Shown here one piece after another: positions 56,006-64,000 of a stretch of DNA of 64,000 bases; the stretch's first letter is position 1, and each line of letters starts with the position of its first letter. The notes under the pieces are model-generated. The model was not told the origin of the DNA. It searched no databases and saw only the letters and a program-made list of their open reading frames with translations. Made by a program: the position numbers and the translations under genes. The stretch lies in contig NC_015321.1 in assembly GCF_000194605.1 (NCBI RefSeq), forward strand, positions 1,426,001-1,490,000. The letters run 5' to 3'. This stretch comes from Fluviicola taffensis DSM 16823 (GTDB lineage: Bacteria; Bacteroidota; Bacteroidia; Flavobacteriales_D; Crocinitomicaceae).

Positions 56006-57436
56006 TTATTGCTTCAAGAACGATTTTGCAGCTATTCCATCTCCATGTTCAATCAATAAGAAATACTTTCCGCTTTCTAAGGTTGAAACATCCAATGAAT
56101 CGGTGATTGAAGAAGTTGTAATCACTTTTCTTCCCGCTAAATCCATTACAACAATTGATTGAAGACCTTTCAAAGTTCCAAAGTTCAACTGAATAAATTG
56201 ACTTGCAGGATTTGGATACAATTCAAAATCACCGAAAGATTCTTCCTCCAGTCCAGCGCAACTTTGAACAGTTACCGTGAAAGTAGCATTGCTTGCGCAA
56301 CTATTCACATCTGTTCCAACAACCGTATAAATTTGTGTTGCACCAGGAGTTGCAGTCACATTTTGAATTGTGGAGCTATTTAAAGATCCAGCAGGACTCC
56401 ACACATAACTTGTTCCTCCAGATGCCGTTAAAGATGCAGAACTTCCAGTACAAATAACTCCATTTGCAGGAACCGAAGTAATAGAAATGGAGGCAGGAGC
56501 AACGATTGAAATATTCGTTCCATTATCTGTTCCAACAGTTGCAGGAGCAGAAGCATCTACACGAATTCGATATCCAGTTCCAACTGACAATCCACTTGGA
56601 ACAGTAGCAGCAATACTCAAAGAACCTGTTGCTATAGAAGTCAATGTTCCAATTGAAGTTGGAGAAGCAAATGATCCAGTACTATTAGACAATTGTGCTG
56701 TATAGACATTTCCTGCGGTAACTGTCCCGGTAACCGAAAAAGGTACAGAAAGGGCTGAGCTAACATTCGAACAATAAGTAGTGGTTGTAATCGCTCCTGT
56801 AGCTAATGAAGCGCCAGTAGCAACAGTTCCTGTGATTTTTACTTCATCTATTGAAAATGCAGGATCATCTCCTGAACCACCATTTTGCCATCTAAATCTG
56901 AATTTCAAAGAAGTTTGGTTATTGAATGCAGGTAAAGTGATTGTAGTATTTGTCCAAGCAAGAACACCAGAATATTGTCCGCTTGCGGCAGTCCAAACTG
57001 TTCCGCCATCAGTTGAATACTCAACAATTCCAAAAGAAATTCCTGTTGCACCAGCACTCAAATACCAAAAATCCAAGGTTACATTCGTAAATCCTGTTGT
57101 AACAATAGGAGTAGTTTTGGTTGCACTTTGATTGGATGCAGAACCTATATCAAAATTTGCATTACAAACACTCAAAGATCCACATATCGAAGTATTCGTT
57201 ATATGTAAATAAGTTGAATTTACTCCACCAGTAAATGTTCCAGGTTGATTAGGAGTATCATCGATAAATCCTGTAAAACCAATAAACTCATTATTGGCTA
57301 GCCATTGATTTTGTCCTGTTCCACCATTTAAAGTCCAATTTCCCGCGCCAGATTCAAAATCGTCTTGAAAGATTGTTGTTTGCGAATACGCAGATAAGCC
57401 CATTGATAGGGAGCCAAGTAGTAATAGTTTATTCAT
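56006..57436 (-). CDS. Large T9SS type A secreted protein with ConA/MAM-like domain
   Basis: 476 residues. The signal peptide ends A-Y-S before Gln. The N-terminal jelly-roll region (about 22-205) has F-Q-D-D-F-E-S-G-A-G-N-W and V-E-Y-S-T-D-G-G-T-V-W, typical of MAM/ConA-like domains. Two Ig-like Ser/Thr-rich domains follow (about 205-395). The end (L-Y-P-N-P-A-S-Q-F-I-Q, last 75 residues) is a T9SS type A sorting domain. No catalytic residues are seen. Likely an adhesin or surface-binding protein. Confidence 0.88.
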   Translation of the reverse strand: MNKLLLLGSLSMGLSAYSQTTIFQDDFESGAGNWTLNGGTGQNQWLANNEFIGFTGFIDDTPNQPGTFTGGVNSTYLHITNTSICGSLSVCNANFDIGSASNQSATKTTPIVTTGFTNVTLDFWYLSAGATGISFGIVEYSTDGGTVWTAASGQYSGVLAWTNTTITLPAFNNQTSLKFRFRWQNGGSGDDPAFSIDEVKITGTVATGASLATGAITTTTYCSNVSSALSVPFSVTGTVTAGNVYTAQLSNSTGSFASPTSIGTLTSIATGSLSIAATVPSGLSVGTGYRIRVDASAPATVGTDNGTNISIVAPASISITSVPANGVICTGSSASLTASGGTSYVWSPAGSLNSSTIQNVTATPGATQIYTVVGTDVNSCASNATFTVTVQSCAGLEEESFGDFELYPNPASQFIQLNFGTLKGLQSIVVMDLAGRKVITTSSITDSLDVSTLESGKYFLLIEHGDGIAAKSFLKQ

Positions 57437-57552
57437 AGTAGAAGTTTAATGTCCTCCAATTTAAGACACACACTTCTAAATTCAAAATTTGTTACTTTGT
57501 TAACAGATTTAGTTACAAATCTTTACGAGATAAACGAACTATTTCTCTAGAA

Positions 57553-58344
57553 TTAAAGATCTCTTCTTCGCAAGATGAAATAGGTCAATCCAAAACAAAG
57601 CAAGACATACCCACCAGCTAATAGTAGTTGTTCATTCAAACTCAGGATAAAAATTCCAGCTTCCTTTGCTTTTTCGTCTGAAACCATAATTGCCCTAAAA
57701 AAAGGCATTGGAGTTAGGTCCGCATACACTTTCAGCGGAAAAAACTGATACATCTTTGAAGAAATAACATTCCCTAAAATAGTTTCAACTGGAAAATAAA
57801 TGATAAACGTTACAATGGCAATTGCAGGTCTCTTTACCAAAATCGCAAACAAGAAAGCAAAACTGAAATACCCAATTGTTTGAATAAAATAAAGTAAATT
57901 GAGATGAATATTTTGAAAAAAATCTGTACTTGTAGATTCAATTAATCCAATTACTAAACCACACAAAAACGTATAAATAGTAGCAAGCAAACTTAGAAAA
58001 ACAACAAAAGCGAATTTACCAAAAATAACTTGCTGCTTTGTCAAGCCTTCAATGATATTCTGACGCATGGTTTTATACTGAATATCATTGGTGGTAATCA
58101 CAACCACAGATACTGCCAACAGAATATTGAAAAAACTGGCACTATAGGTAATAAAACTCCAGATATGAGGAAACTCAAACGGACTCTCTTGGGTGAAAAT
58201 TGCTTTCAATCCTGGATTCATCTGAAAAAAGAAATTCATGAAATACATCCAAGCTGGCACCACCAACATGTATACTAAAAATAGAATCTTCAAGGTTTGA
58301 AACTTTCTCAGTTTCGCGTATTCAAGTGCTATAATTTTTCTCAT
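57553..58344 (-). CDS. ABC-2-type transporter permease
   Basis: 263 residues with six membrane helices. The N-terminal K-L-R-K-F-Q-T-L-K segment before the first helix and the long loop after it are typical of bacitracin/lantibiotic-type or Gld-type ABC-2 permeases. Its start overlaps the stop of the ATPase gene by 4 bp. Substrate unknown. Confidence 0.88.
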   Translation of the reverse strand: MRKIIALEYAKLRKFQTLKILFLVYMLVVPAWMYFMNFFFQMNPGLKAIFTQESPFEFPHIWSFITYSASFFNILLAVSVVVITTNDIQYKTMRQNIIEGLTKQQVIFGKFAFVVFLSLLATIYTFLCGLVIGLIESTSTDFFQNIHLNLLYFIQTIGYFSFAFLFAILVKRPAIAIVTFIIYFPVETILGNVISSKMYQFFPLKVYADLTPMPFFRAIMVSDEKAKEAGIFILSLNEQLLLAGGYVLLCFGLTYFILRRRDL

Positions 58345-59246
58345 AACTTCATTCTTTCTAGGAAAATTGTTTCCAAACTTTTCTGATACGCATGTAATTC
58401 AGAAAGGTAAATTCCTTGTTCAACAACTAACTGATTCAATTTTGCGCCCGAAATCCCTTCTTCCAATTCAATCATTATGGAATCATCTAATTTATTCAGC
58501 ACACTTACTCCTGGAATACTTTTTAAAACCTGAATCAACTGATCTGGGTTTTCAGACATCAGTTTATACGATTTTCGTTGAATCAAGAGGTCTTTCATGG
58601 TTCCGTTATAAACCATCTCTCCTTGTTTCAACATCACTACATGGGAACAAATTTTCTGAACCTCATCCAATATATGCGATGCCAAAATAATTGTTTTTCC
58701 TTGTGAAGCAATGTTTAAAATCAACTCGCGCATTTCTGCAATTCCTTCCGGATCCAATCCATTGGTAGGTTCATCTAAAACAAGTACCTCTGGATCTGAA
58801 AGAATCGCTGCAGCAACTGCTAAACGTTGTTTCATCCCCAAAGAATAGGTGCGAAATGGCCGTTTTCCACGTTCTGCCAGATCTACATACTCCAAAACTT
58901 CCTGAATACGAGTTTGGTCATGCGCCAAGTTTTTGATCGTTGCTGTTACTCGTAAGTTATCGTAAGCATTTAAATAAGGATAAAAATTGGGGGTTTCCAA
59001 TAAACAACCAATTCGCAAGCGATTGATATCCTTTTGACCATTGTCAAACCAAGAAAAAGATCCTTGAGTTGGATGTAAAATACCCATCAACATGGCAAGA
59101 GTGGTAGTTTTTCCACTTCCGTTCGGTCCCAACAATCCGTAAACATTGCCTTTTCGTATATCGAAAGACACATCCTTCACCGCATCTACTTTGTTGTATG
59201 ATTTGGACAAGTTAGTAACTTCCAAAATGATTTCTTGATTCAACAT
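58341..59246 (-). CDS. ABC transporter ATP-binding protein
   Basis: 301 residues. Walker A is G-P-N-G-S-G-K-T-T (about 40-48), the signature motif is Y-S-L-G-M-K-Q-R-L, and Walker B is L-V-L-D-E-P-T-N-G-L-D-P-E-G. The H-loop lies in L-A-S-H-I-L-D-E-V. A C-terminal extension (about 215-301) is typical of the bacitracin/antimicrobial-peptide and CcmA-like export ATPases. It forms an export pump with the coupled permease. Confidence 0.94.
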   Translation of the reverse strand: MLNQEIILEVTNLSKSYNKVDAVKDVSFDIRKGNVYGLLGPNGSGKTTTLAMLMGILHPTQGSFSWFDNGQKDINRLRIGCLLETPNFYPYLNAYDNLRVTATIKNLAHDQTRIQEVLEYVDLAERGKRPFRTYSLGMKQRLAVAAAILSDPEVLVLDEPTNGLDPEGIAEMRELILNIASQGKTIILASHILDEVQKICSHVVMLKQGEMVYNGTMKDLLIQRKSYKLMSENPDQLIQVLKSIPGVSVLNKLDDSIMIELEEGISGAKLNQLVVEQGIYLSELHAYQKSLETIFLERMKL

Positions 59247-59352
59247 CTATTCAGAATTTGAATCAAATATAAAGTCTCCAAATGAGATTAAGAAGAAAAA
59301 AGGATAAATGGTCTTGAGCGATTATGAATATAAATTACTTGAAACTATCAAT

Positions 59353-59378
59353 TTGGTATTCGGAACTCGGTATTCGGA
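59353..59378. repeat. Short tandem direct repeat
   Basis: GGTATTCGGAA occurs twice (starting near 59353 and 59367) in the gap between the ABC operon and tadA. It may be a decayed repeat; nothing else is seen in this 138-bp gap. Confidence 0.3.
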
Positions 59379-59384
59379 ATTATC

Positions 59385-59831
59385 CTAAGAGCGTTTTTCT
59401 TTAAAAAAATCAATCATCAATTGAGCGCATTCTTGCTCCATCGGGCCTTTACTCACAACCGTTTTTGGATGATACAATTCATTTTGAAAACGACCAGCAC
59501 CACGCTTTTCATCTCGTGAAGCGAAAATAATTTTGTTCAATTGCGACCAATAAAGTGCTCCTGCACACATCACACAAGGTTCAAGCGTCACATAGAGTGT
59601 GCAATCTTTCAAATACTTTGCCCCCAAATATTCGGATGCGGCAGTAATCGCTTGCATTTCGGCATGAGCAGTTACATCGTGAAGGCGTTCCGTTAAGTTG
59701 TGGGCGCGTGCAATAATTTGATTATTAACAACAACAACAGCACCAACTGGAACTTCTCCCAATTCAAATGCCTTTTGCGCTTCCATGTATGCTTGACGCA
59801 TAAAATACTCGTCGTTGTAAGGAGAAATCAT
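59385..59831 (-). CDS. tadA: tRNA-specific adenosine deaminase TadA
   Basis: 148 residues. Zinc deaminase motifs are complete: H-A-E (His-56, catalytic Glu-58) and P-C-V-M-C (Cys-86, Cys-89). It converts A34 to inosine in tRNA-Arg. A guanine-deaminase-like activity cannot be excluded by sequence alone, but the length and the L-S-Q/K-K-I-I-F-A-S region suit TadA. It is last in a minus-strand series pheS-ytxJ-cyclase-tadA (3-bp gap). Confidence 0.92.
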   Translation of the reverse strand: MISPYNDEYFMRQAYMEAQKAFELGEVPVGAVVVVNNQIIARAHNLTERLHDVTAHAEMQAITAASEYLGAKYLKDCTLYVTLEPCVMCAGALYWSQLNKIIFASRDEKRGAGRFQNELYHPKTVVSKGPMEQECAQLMIDFFKEKRS

Positions 59832-59834
59832 GGC

Positions 59835-60917
59835 CTATTTTTGAAATTGAACTTCGAATGTTTTAGTCCAGTATTTTCCGGTCATGTACGTTTTATTGCT
59901 TAACTTATTGTGCGCAATTCCGTTCAAGACATCTCCTCCATTCTTTCCACGAAGAACCAATTCGCTGGCGTCAATTTCCTCTAAAACTCTTCCTGTGGTA
60001 GGCTCAATTACTAACACAATCGAAGTTGTGTAAACATTTGCATAAATTTTTCCGTCAATGTATTCCAATTCATTCAATTGCGTTCTTGGACCTAAATTGT
60101 CATATACTTCAATGAATTTTGTCGCTTGAAATGATTTCGGATCACGGAAAGTAATGCGTTCAGAACCATCCGACATAATAATCGATTTTCCATCGTTACA
60201 CAACCCCCAACCTTGTCCAACATAATTAAAATCACCTTTCAATTGCATTGTTTTCTTGTCGTAGAAGAAACATCTGCTATTTTGCCAGGTAACTTGATAC
60301 ACTAAATCACCCAAAACAGTAATTCCTTCACCAAAGTAGGTCGCATCTAATCCATTCTTAGGTTCGCTGAAAGTACCCGTTTGCAAAGAAACTGGCCCAA
60401 CTAACGTTTTCCCCAACTGACCTGGATCGCCCGTTCCTTCATATAATTGATTTCCATCAAATTCAAACCCTTGTGTATAATTCTCTTTACTATGCGGATA
60501 CTCTTTCACAATTTTAGCCAGCAATTTTTCAGGAACAATATCTGAAACAACTCGAATGTTACAGGAGTTTTCTAAGACTGTTTGGTCTTGAAAAGTAGAA
60601 CGCAATACCAAGGGTCGAGTTCCAACACCGTAATAATTAGTTTGCATAGCAACCGTTCTAATCTGCTCTTTCGGATTGTTCCAAGTTTCAAAAATGGAAT
60701 CATTGTAGATCAACTCTACTTTAACCAAACCTTCAGGAATACGGAACTTGATGGGAGTGTTTTGCCCATACTTCACTTGAATTAACGATCCTGGCAAATC
60801 AAATTTTGCCATTAAAGTGTCCTCTGTTTCTCCTCCGTTTTCTTTCAGTAGTGGAACGATTACAAACGCAGCTATTACAAGGATTAAAATCGCTATGATT
60901 CCGTATTTTTTCATCAT
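59835..60917 (-). CDS. Membrane-anchored glutaminyl-peptide cyclotransferase
   Basis: 360 residues. The N-terminal membrane anchor (about 5-25) is followed by a short domain and the plant/bacterial-type glutamine cyclotransferase beta-propeller (about 125-360). Its signatures are Y-T-Q-G-F-E-F-D-G-N-Q-L-Y-E-G-T-G, F-G-E-G-I-T, G-Q-G-W-G-L-C-N-D-G, N-E-L-E-Y-I-D-G-K-I-Y-A-N-V and L-N-G-I-A. It converts N-terminal Gln of exported proteins to pyroglutamate. Many exported proteins in this window expose Gln at +1. The start codon shares one base with the ytxJ stop. Confidence 0.93.
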   Translation of the reverse strand: MMKKYGIIAILILVIAAFVIVPLLKENGGETEDTLMAKFDLPGSLIQVKYGQNTPIKFRIPEGLVKVELIYNDSIFETWNNPKEQIRTVAMQTNYYGVGTRPLVLRSTFQDQTVLENSCNIRVVSDIVPEKLLAKIVKEYPHSKENYTQGFEFDGNQLYEGTGDPGQLGKTLVGPVSLQTGTFSEPKNGLDATYFGEGITVLGDLVYQVTWQNSRCFFYDKKTMQLKGDFNYVGQGWGLCNDGKSIIMSDGSERITFRDPKSFQATKFIEVYDNLGPRTQLNELEYIDGKIYANVYTTSIVLVIEPTTGRVLEEIDASELVLRGKNGGDVLNGIAHNKLSNKTYMTGKYWTKTFEVQFQK

Positions 60918-61276
60918 TAAATGAGATTCATTATTTCTGAAGCATCAATTTCACTGTGAGTTGCCGAATAAATCACTTGGTGGTGATTCATCAAAATAGC
61001 TTGTGGTGATTGATGTTCTACTTTCATTAGTTGTTCTATTTCTGCAGACAATGCCCTGTATGCTAACAAATCCAAATACACACACGTGCAATTTTGTGGA
61101 TTCATTTTATTTTCAAAACGATTGAGTGCCATGGAAGAAATGCTACAACGTGTGCTGTGTTTGAAGAACACAACAGGTTTCGCTTCAGAAGATTCTATCA
61201 GCTCATGCAATTGGTCTGAACTTGTTAATTTCACCCATGGAAACACTTCTTTCTCTTTGCTTGAAAATAATCCCAT
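60917..61276 (-). CDS. ytxJ: Bacillithiol-system redox protein YtxJ
   Basis: 119 residues with a thioredoxin-like fold. The active-site segment F-K-H-S-T-R-C-S-I-S has a single Cys-44 in place of CxxC, followed by L-D-L-L-A-Y-R and H-Q-S-P-Q-A (cis-Pro). It is proposed to be a monothiol bacilliredoxin, implying that the organism makes bacillithiol. It follows pheS with 1 bp between. Confidence 0.9.
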   Translation of the reverse strand: MGLFSSKEKEVFPWVKLTSSDQLHELIESSEAKPVVFFKHSTRCSISSMALNRFENKMNPQNCTCVYLDLLAYRALSAEIEQLMKVEHQSPQAILMNHHQVIYSATHSEIDASEIMNLI

Positions 61277-61277
61277 C

Positions 61278-62303
61278 TTAAAAATTGACTCCTTTAAATT
61301 GTTTCAAAAAACGCACATCATTCTCCGAATAAAGTCTTAAATCGTTTACACGGAATTTTAATTGCGCAATGCGTTCGATTCCCATTCCAAATGCAAATCC
61401 AGTATATGTTTCAGAATCAATTCCAGAAGCTTCCAACACGTTTGGATCTACCATTCCACAACCCAAAATTTCCAACCAGCCAGTATACTTACAGACGTTA
61501 CAACCTTTCGAATTACAAATAGTACAAGAAACATCTACCTCAGCACTTGGCTCTGTAAAGGGAAAATAGGAAGGCCTTAGACGAATTTTTGCCTTGTCTC
61601 CAAATAAAGATTTCGCAAAATAATCGAGGGTTTGTTTCAAATCTGCAAAGGACACATTTTTATCGATGTACAATCCTTCCACTTGGTGAAAGAAACAATG
61701 TGCACGTGCAGAGATTGCCTCATTTCGATAAACCCTTCCTGGAGAAATTGTTCGAATAGGAGGCGTGGAAGATTCCATTACTCGTACTTGAACGGAAGAC
61801 GTATGCGTTCTCAATGCCATTTCACGCACACCTTTCTCAATAAAAAAAGTGTCTTGCATATCCCTTGCAGGATGTTCTGGCGGAAAATTCAATGCGGAAA
61901 AGTTATGCCAATCATCTTCAATTTCTGGTCCTTCAGAAACAGAATAACCAATGCGTTCAAAAATTGCCAAAATTTCACTTCGAACAATCGAAAGCGGATG
62001 TCTTGCTCCCAAAGCAAGGGGTTCTGGAGTTCTTGTAACATCTACATCCGAGTCTGTAGCAGTTGTGTTTTCCAAATTATCTTTCGAAACAATCCATTTT
62101 TCTTCTGCTTGAAGACGGAGTGCATTTAAAAGTTGCCCCACTTCCTTTTTTTCTTCATTCGGGACATTTTTCAATTCACCAAAAAGATTTTTCAGTTCTC
62201 CTTTTGAACCTAAAAAGTGAATGCGGAATGCCTCAACAGCATTCATATCTGTTACCGCATAATTTTCTATTGCTTCCTTCGCTGCAGCGATTTGCTCTTT
62301 CAT
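61278..62303 (-). CDS. pheS: Phenylalanine-tRNA ligase alpha subunit
   Basis: 341 residues, the usual length. An N-terminal coiled coil (about 1-85) precedes the class II core. Motif 1 is in the R-H-P-L-S region, motif 2 is R-V-Y-R-N-E-x-x-x-x-x-H, and motif 3 is F-G-M-G-I-E-R-I-A. A Cys-rich insert C-T-I-C-N-S-K-G-C-N-V-C-K near residue 260 may bind zinc, an unusual trait seen in some lineages. The beta subunit is not in the window. Confidence 0.96.
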   Translation of the reverse strand: MKEQIAAAKEAIENYAVTDMNAVEAFRIHFLGSKGELKNLFGELKNVPNEEKKEVGQLLNALRLQAEEKWIVSKDNLENTTATDSDVDVTRTPEPLALGARHPLSIVRSEILAIFERIGYSVSEGPEIEDDWHNFSALNFPPEHPARDMQDTFFIEKGVREMALRTHTSSVQVRVMESSTPPIRTISPGRVYRNEAISARAHCFFHQVEGLYIDKNVSFADLKQTLDYFAKSLFGDKAKIRLRPSYFPFTEPSAEVDVSCTICNSKGCNVCKYTGWLEILGCGMVDPNVLEASGIDSETYTGFAFGMGIERIAQLKFRVNDLRLYSENDVRFLKQFKGVNF

Positions 62304-62484
62304 CTGACTAATCCAACCTTTTGAATTTTTAAACGTCTATTCAGAAAAGATTACTGGTTTTGTAACCTTTTTGGTGATTTTGATGTTTAAAAACATACTT
62401 TTTAAAGCAACGAAGTTACGAAATTGTAGAGAAACAAATTATAATCGTAAAAAGATTATATTTACAACGAAAAAAAACAACACT

Positions 62485-62862
62485 ATGAACAAAATGGTAC
62501 GTAAAATTGGGTTCATGAGCGTGATCGCAGTACTTCTAGTAATGGGATCATGTAAGAAAAAAGACCCGTCTATATTGAAGGTTTTCGTTCGTTCAGCCAA
62601 TAATGAATTGGTTAACAATGCTAAGGTCATTCTTATTGCGGATGTCGATTCTGAGCCAGCTACCCCTGCTTATGTTGATACCGTTCAATCAAATTCATCT
62701 GGTTTCGCAACGTTCGATATGCAAGAATTTTTTGACCTTTTAGGAAAAAAAGAAACTACTGGATACTTTGACGTATTGGTAAAGAAAGATACATCTGAAG
62801 GTTCTGGCTACATTCGTTGTAGAGCGCATATCACAAATGTTATAACAATAAATCTTAATTAA
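62485..62862 (+). CDS. Small lipoprotein, tandem paralogue 1
   Basis: 125 residues. The signal has lipobox V-M-G-S-C followed by K-K-K-D. The mature domain is a compact beta-sandwich like the carboxypeptidase-regulatory/Cna-B group (V-F-V-R-S-A-N-N-E-L-V-N-N-A-K-V, then G-F-A-T-F-D-M). It is homologous to the next two genes. An in-frame extension back to 62371 lacks a signal and is not used. Confidence 0.75.
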   Translation: MNKMVRKIGFMSVIAVLLVMGSCKKKDPSILKVFVRSANNELVNNAKVILIADVDSEPATPAYVDTVQSNSSGFATFDMQEFFDLLGKKETTGYFDVLVKKDTSEGSGYIRCRAHITNVITINLN

Positions 62863-62879
62863 CCCATAATATTAAACTC

Positions 62880-63263
62880 ATGAATACAGCAATAAAATCC
62901 GCCTTTTACGGAGTCTTGATAGTTGGAATGGGGGTTCTTTTTTCATCTACGGGTTGTAGAAAGAAAAAGGACACAACTGCTATAATCTATGTGATAGATG
63001 CTCAAAACGATCGCGTAGCAGGTGCGCAAGTTGTTATTAAAGGAGAATCAACGACTACTCCTCCTCAAGCAGTTATCCTTTTCGACACAACTGAAACTGA
63101 TGGCTCTGGAGCAGCTTATTTCAACTTCAATGAAGTTTATCAATTAGGACAAGCTGGTGTAGCCGTTCTAAACATTGAAGCAAGAAAAGATGTTCTTTCT
63201 GGACAAGGAATCATTAAAATTGAACAAGAAAAAGAAAGCGAAGAGTCTGTATTTATACAGTAA
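62880..63263 (+). CDS. Small lipoprotein, tandem paralogue 2
   Basis: 127 residues. Lipobox S-S-T-G-C with R-K-K-K-D following. Same layout as its neighbours: I-Y-V-I-D-A-Q-N-D-R-V-A-G-A-Q-V, then G-S-G-A-A-Y-F-N-F-N-E-V-Y-Q-L-G-Q-A-G-V-A-V and a shared end I-K-I-E-Q. It starts 17 bp after paralogue 1. Confidence 0.75.
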   Translation: MNTAIKSAFYGVLIVGMGVLFSSTGCRKKKDTTAIIYVIDAQNDRVAGAQVVIKGESTTTPPQAVILFDTTETDGSGAAYFNFNEVYQLGQAGVAVLNIEARKDVLSGQGIIKIEQEKESEESVFIQ

Positions 63264-63283
63264 ATTCAATATAACCTATTTTT

Positions 63284-63320
63284 AAACCCTGACTCCAGAT
63301 ACTGGAAGTCGGGGTTTTTT
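63284..63320 (+). terminator. Intrinsic terminator
   Basis: Stem AAACCCTGACT-CCAG / CTGG-AAGTCGGGGTTT with one or two imperfect pairs and a T-run, between lipoprotein paralogues 2 and 3. Confidence 0.75.
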
Positions 63321-63421
63321 ATTCACTGAAAATTCCAAAAAGAACATTTAAATCACTTGTATATTCATTTAGGCAAAATGTAATCAAGTAATTGGTCGAG
63401 ATTTGAGTAACAAAATTGATT

Positions 63422-63799
63422 ATGAGTTATTTATCACACGTCATTTTAGCAACCGCAATTGGGTCAATTAGCTTGACTGCTGATTCTTGCGTGAAAAAGA
63501 AAGATACAATCGCAAAGGTAACTGTTCTGGATCAAGATAATAACCGTGTTTCTGGAGCAACCGTTCAATTAATCGGAGAACCTTCCACGGGAACAACTGG
63601 TCATGGAGCGGTAAACGATCCCAAAGTAACAACGACCAATGATCAAGGTGAGGCCACATTCAATTACAACGATATCTATCAGTTGGGGCAATGTGGTGTC
63701 GCCGTATTTACAATAAAAGCGAGCTTAGGTGGTGCCGTTGGTAACGGCATCATCAAAGTGGAGCAACAAAAGACAAATGAAGAACGCGTGTTTTTGTAA
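63422..63799 (+). CDS. Small lipoprotein, tandem paralogue 3
   Basis: 125 residues from the ATG (a TTG two codons upstream is possible). The signal ends L-T-A-D-S-C-V-K-K-K-D, a weaker lipobox than the paralogues because of the Asp at -2. The mature part is close to paralogue 2 (V-T-V-L-D-Q-D-N-N-R-V-S-G-A-T-V and Y-Q-L-G-Q-C-G-V-A-V, end I-K-V-E-Q) with a Gly/Thr-rich insertion. Independent transcription is expected because a terminator precedes it. Confidence 0.72.
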   Translation: MSYLSHVILATAIGSISLTADSCVKKKDTIAKVTVLDQDNNRVSGATVQLIGEPSTGTTGHGAVNDPKVTTTNDQGEATFNYNDIYQLGQCGVAVFTIKASLGGAVGNGIIKVEQQKTNEERVFL

Positions 63800-63810
63800 C
63801 CAATAAACCA

Positions 63811-63845
63811 TAAAAATCCCTCTGCTGTGGCGGAGGGATTTTTTT
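63811..63845. terminator. Bidirectional terminator between convergent genes
   Basis: AAAAATCCCTC / GAGGGATTTTT stem with an inner TGC/GCG part. A- and T-runs on both sides. It overlaps the stop of the minus-strand gene at the window edge. Confidence 0.85.
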
Positions 63846-64000
63846 ATTCAGTCAATTCATATTTATATTTCTTTCCTTTATCCAGGGCTGGAATTCCCTC
63901 TTTCAACCACAAAGGTTCCGACTTATTCAATAAATAATAATCGAAAAATTGGCGCATTCGGATACTCAAATCCATTCTATTTGCGGGTTTCATTAAATTG
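63843..64000 (-). CDS. C-terminal end of an S9-family (prolyl oligopeptidase) peptidase, truncated by the window edge
   Basis: The minus strand is open from the edge to a TAA at 63845-63843, giving 52 residues that include R-M-D-L-S-I-R-M-R-Q-F-F-D-Y-Y-L and P-L-W-L-K-E-G-I-P-A-L-D-K-G. This is the familiar tail of Bacteroidota S9 peptidases, after the catalytic His. The catalytic part lies outside the window. Confidence 0.65.

Noticed and set aside
1-64000. tRNA or rRNA genes and insertion sequences
   Set aside because: No cloverleaf-like segment, rRNA stretch or transposase frame was seen in the gaps by eye; a covariance search would be needed to exclude small RNAs.

Overview
The window reads as a piece of chromosome from an AT-rich, non-spore-forming member of the Bacteroidota. 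The closest fit by gene content is Flavobacteriales of the Fluviicola/Crocinitomicaceae type, but this is inferred from gene families and not from a marker gene. The evidence is type IX secretion (T9SS) sorting domains of both type A and type B, signal peptides that leave glutamine at +1, SpoIIE-type phosphatases with periplasmic or membrane sensors, YtxJ (bacillithiol), a TonB receptor with a carboxypeptidase-like N-domain, and -7 elements of the TAnnTTTG/TAACTTTA kind in place of E. coli-like promoters. No rRNA, tRNA, CRISPR array, IS transposase or integrase was seen.

Layout. 1-8090: the end of an anti-sigma-like membrane protein, then a tight operon (SpoIIM-like, DUF4129, DUF4350, MoxR ATPase, DUF58). 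8.1-19.4 kb: an accessory region of small lipoproteins, membrane proteins and domain-of-unknown-function proteins, all on the + strand and separated by palindromic or repeated intergenic DNA. It contains a probable two-gene enzyme module (NlpC/P60-like cysteine hydrolase plus glutamine-synthetase-fold amidoligase, 13.75-16.02 kb). From 16.0 to 18.9 kb follows a regular array of single-gene units (DMP19/DUF4375-like, membrane protein, MepB-like, DUF4259), each followed by a large imperfect palindrome. 19.5-30 kb: ALDH7-type dehydrogenase, two SpoIIE-family phosphatases, YwbE, YARHG and CHAP proteins, hypotheticals. 29.4-34.4 kb (minus strand): peptide-binding lipoprotein, TonB receptor, lipoprotein. 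34.6-41.2 kb: secreted protein, methylmalonyl-CoA epimerase, HAD phosphatase, and the sucA-sucB pair of 2-oxoglutarate dehydrogenase. 41.3-58 kb: T9SS cargo proteins (one frameshifted), a TPR lipoprotein, saccharopine dehydrogenase, a META protein, an outer-membrane lipid module (FadL-type porin, SGNH lipoprotein, T9SS esterase), MnmE and another T9SS cargo. 57.5-64 kb: an ABC exporter, TadA, glutaminyl cyclase, YtxJ, PheS, three tandem paralogous lipoproteins, and the C-terminal end of an S9 peptidase at the edge.

Connections. ALDH7 and saccharopine dehydrogenase, 26 kb apart, would together convert saccharopine to 2-aminoadipate in lysine breakdown. At least twelve exported proteins here should expose an N-terminal Gln after signal peptidase cleavage, and the window also encodes the membrane-anchored glutaminyl cyclase that would cap them. 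The FadL/SGNH/esterase operon looks like secreted ester hydrolysis coupled to uptake of hydrophobic products. The items most worth a second look are the integron-like array at 16-18.9 kb and the amidoligase/cysteine-hydrolase pair next to it.
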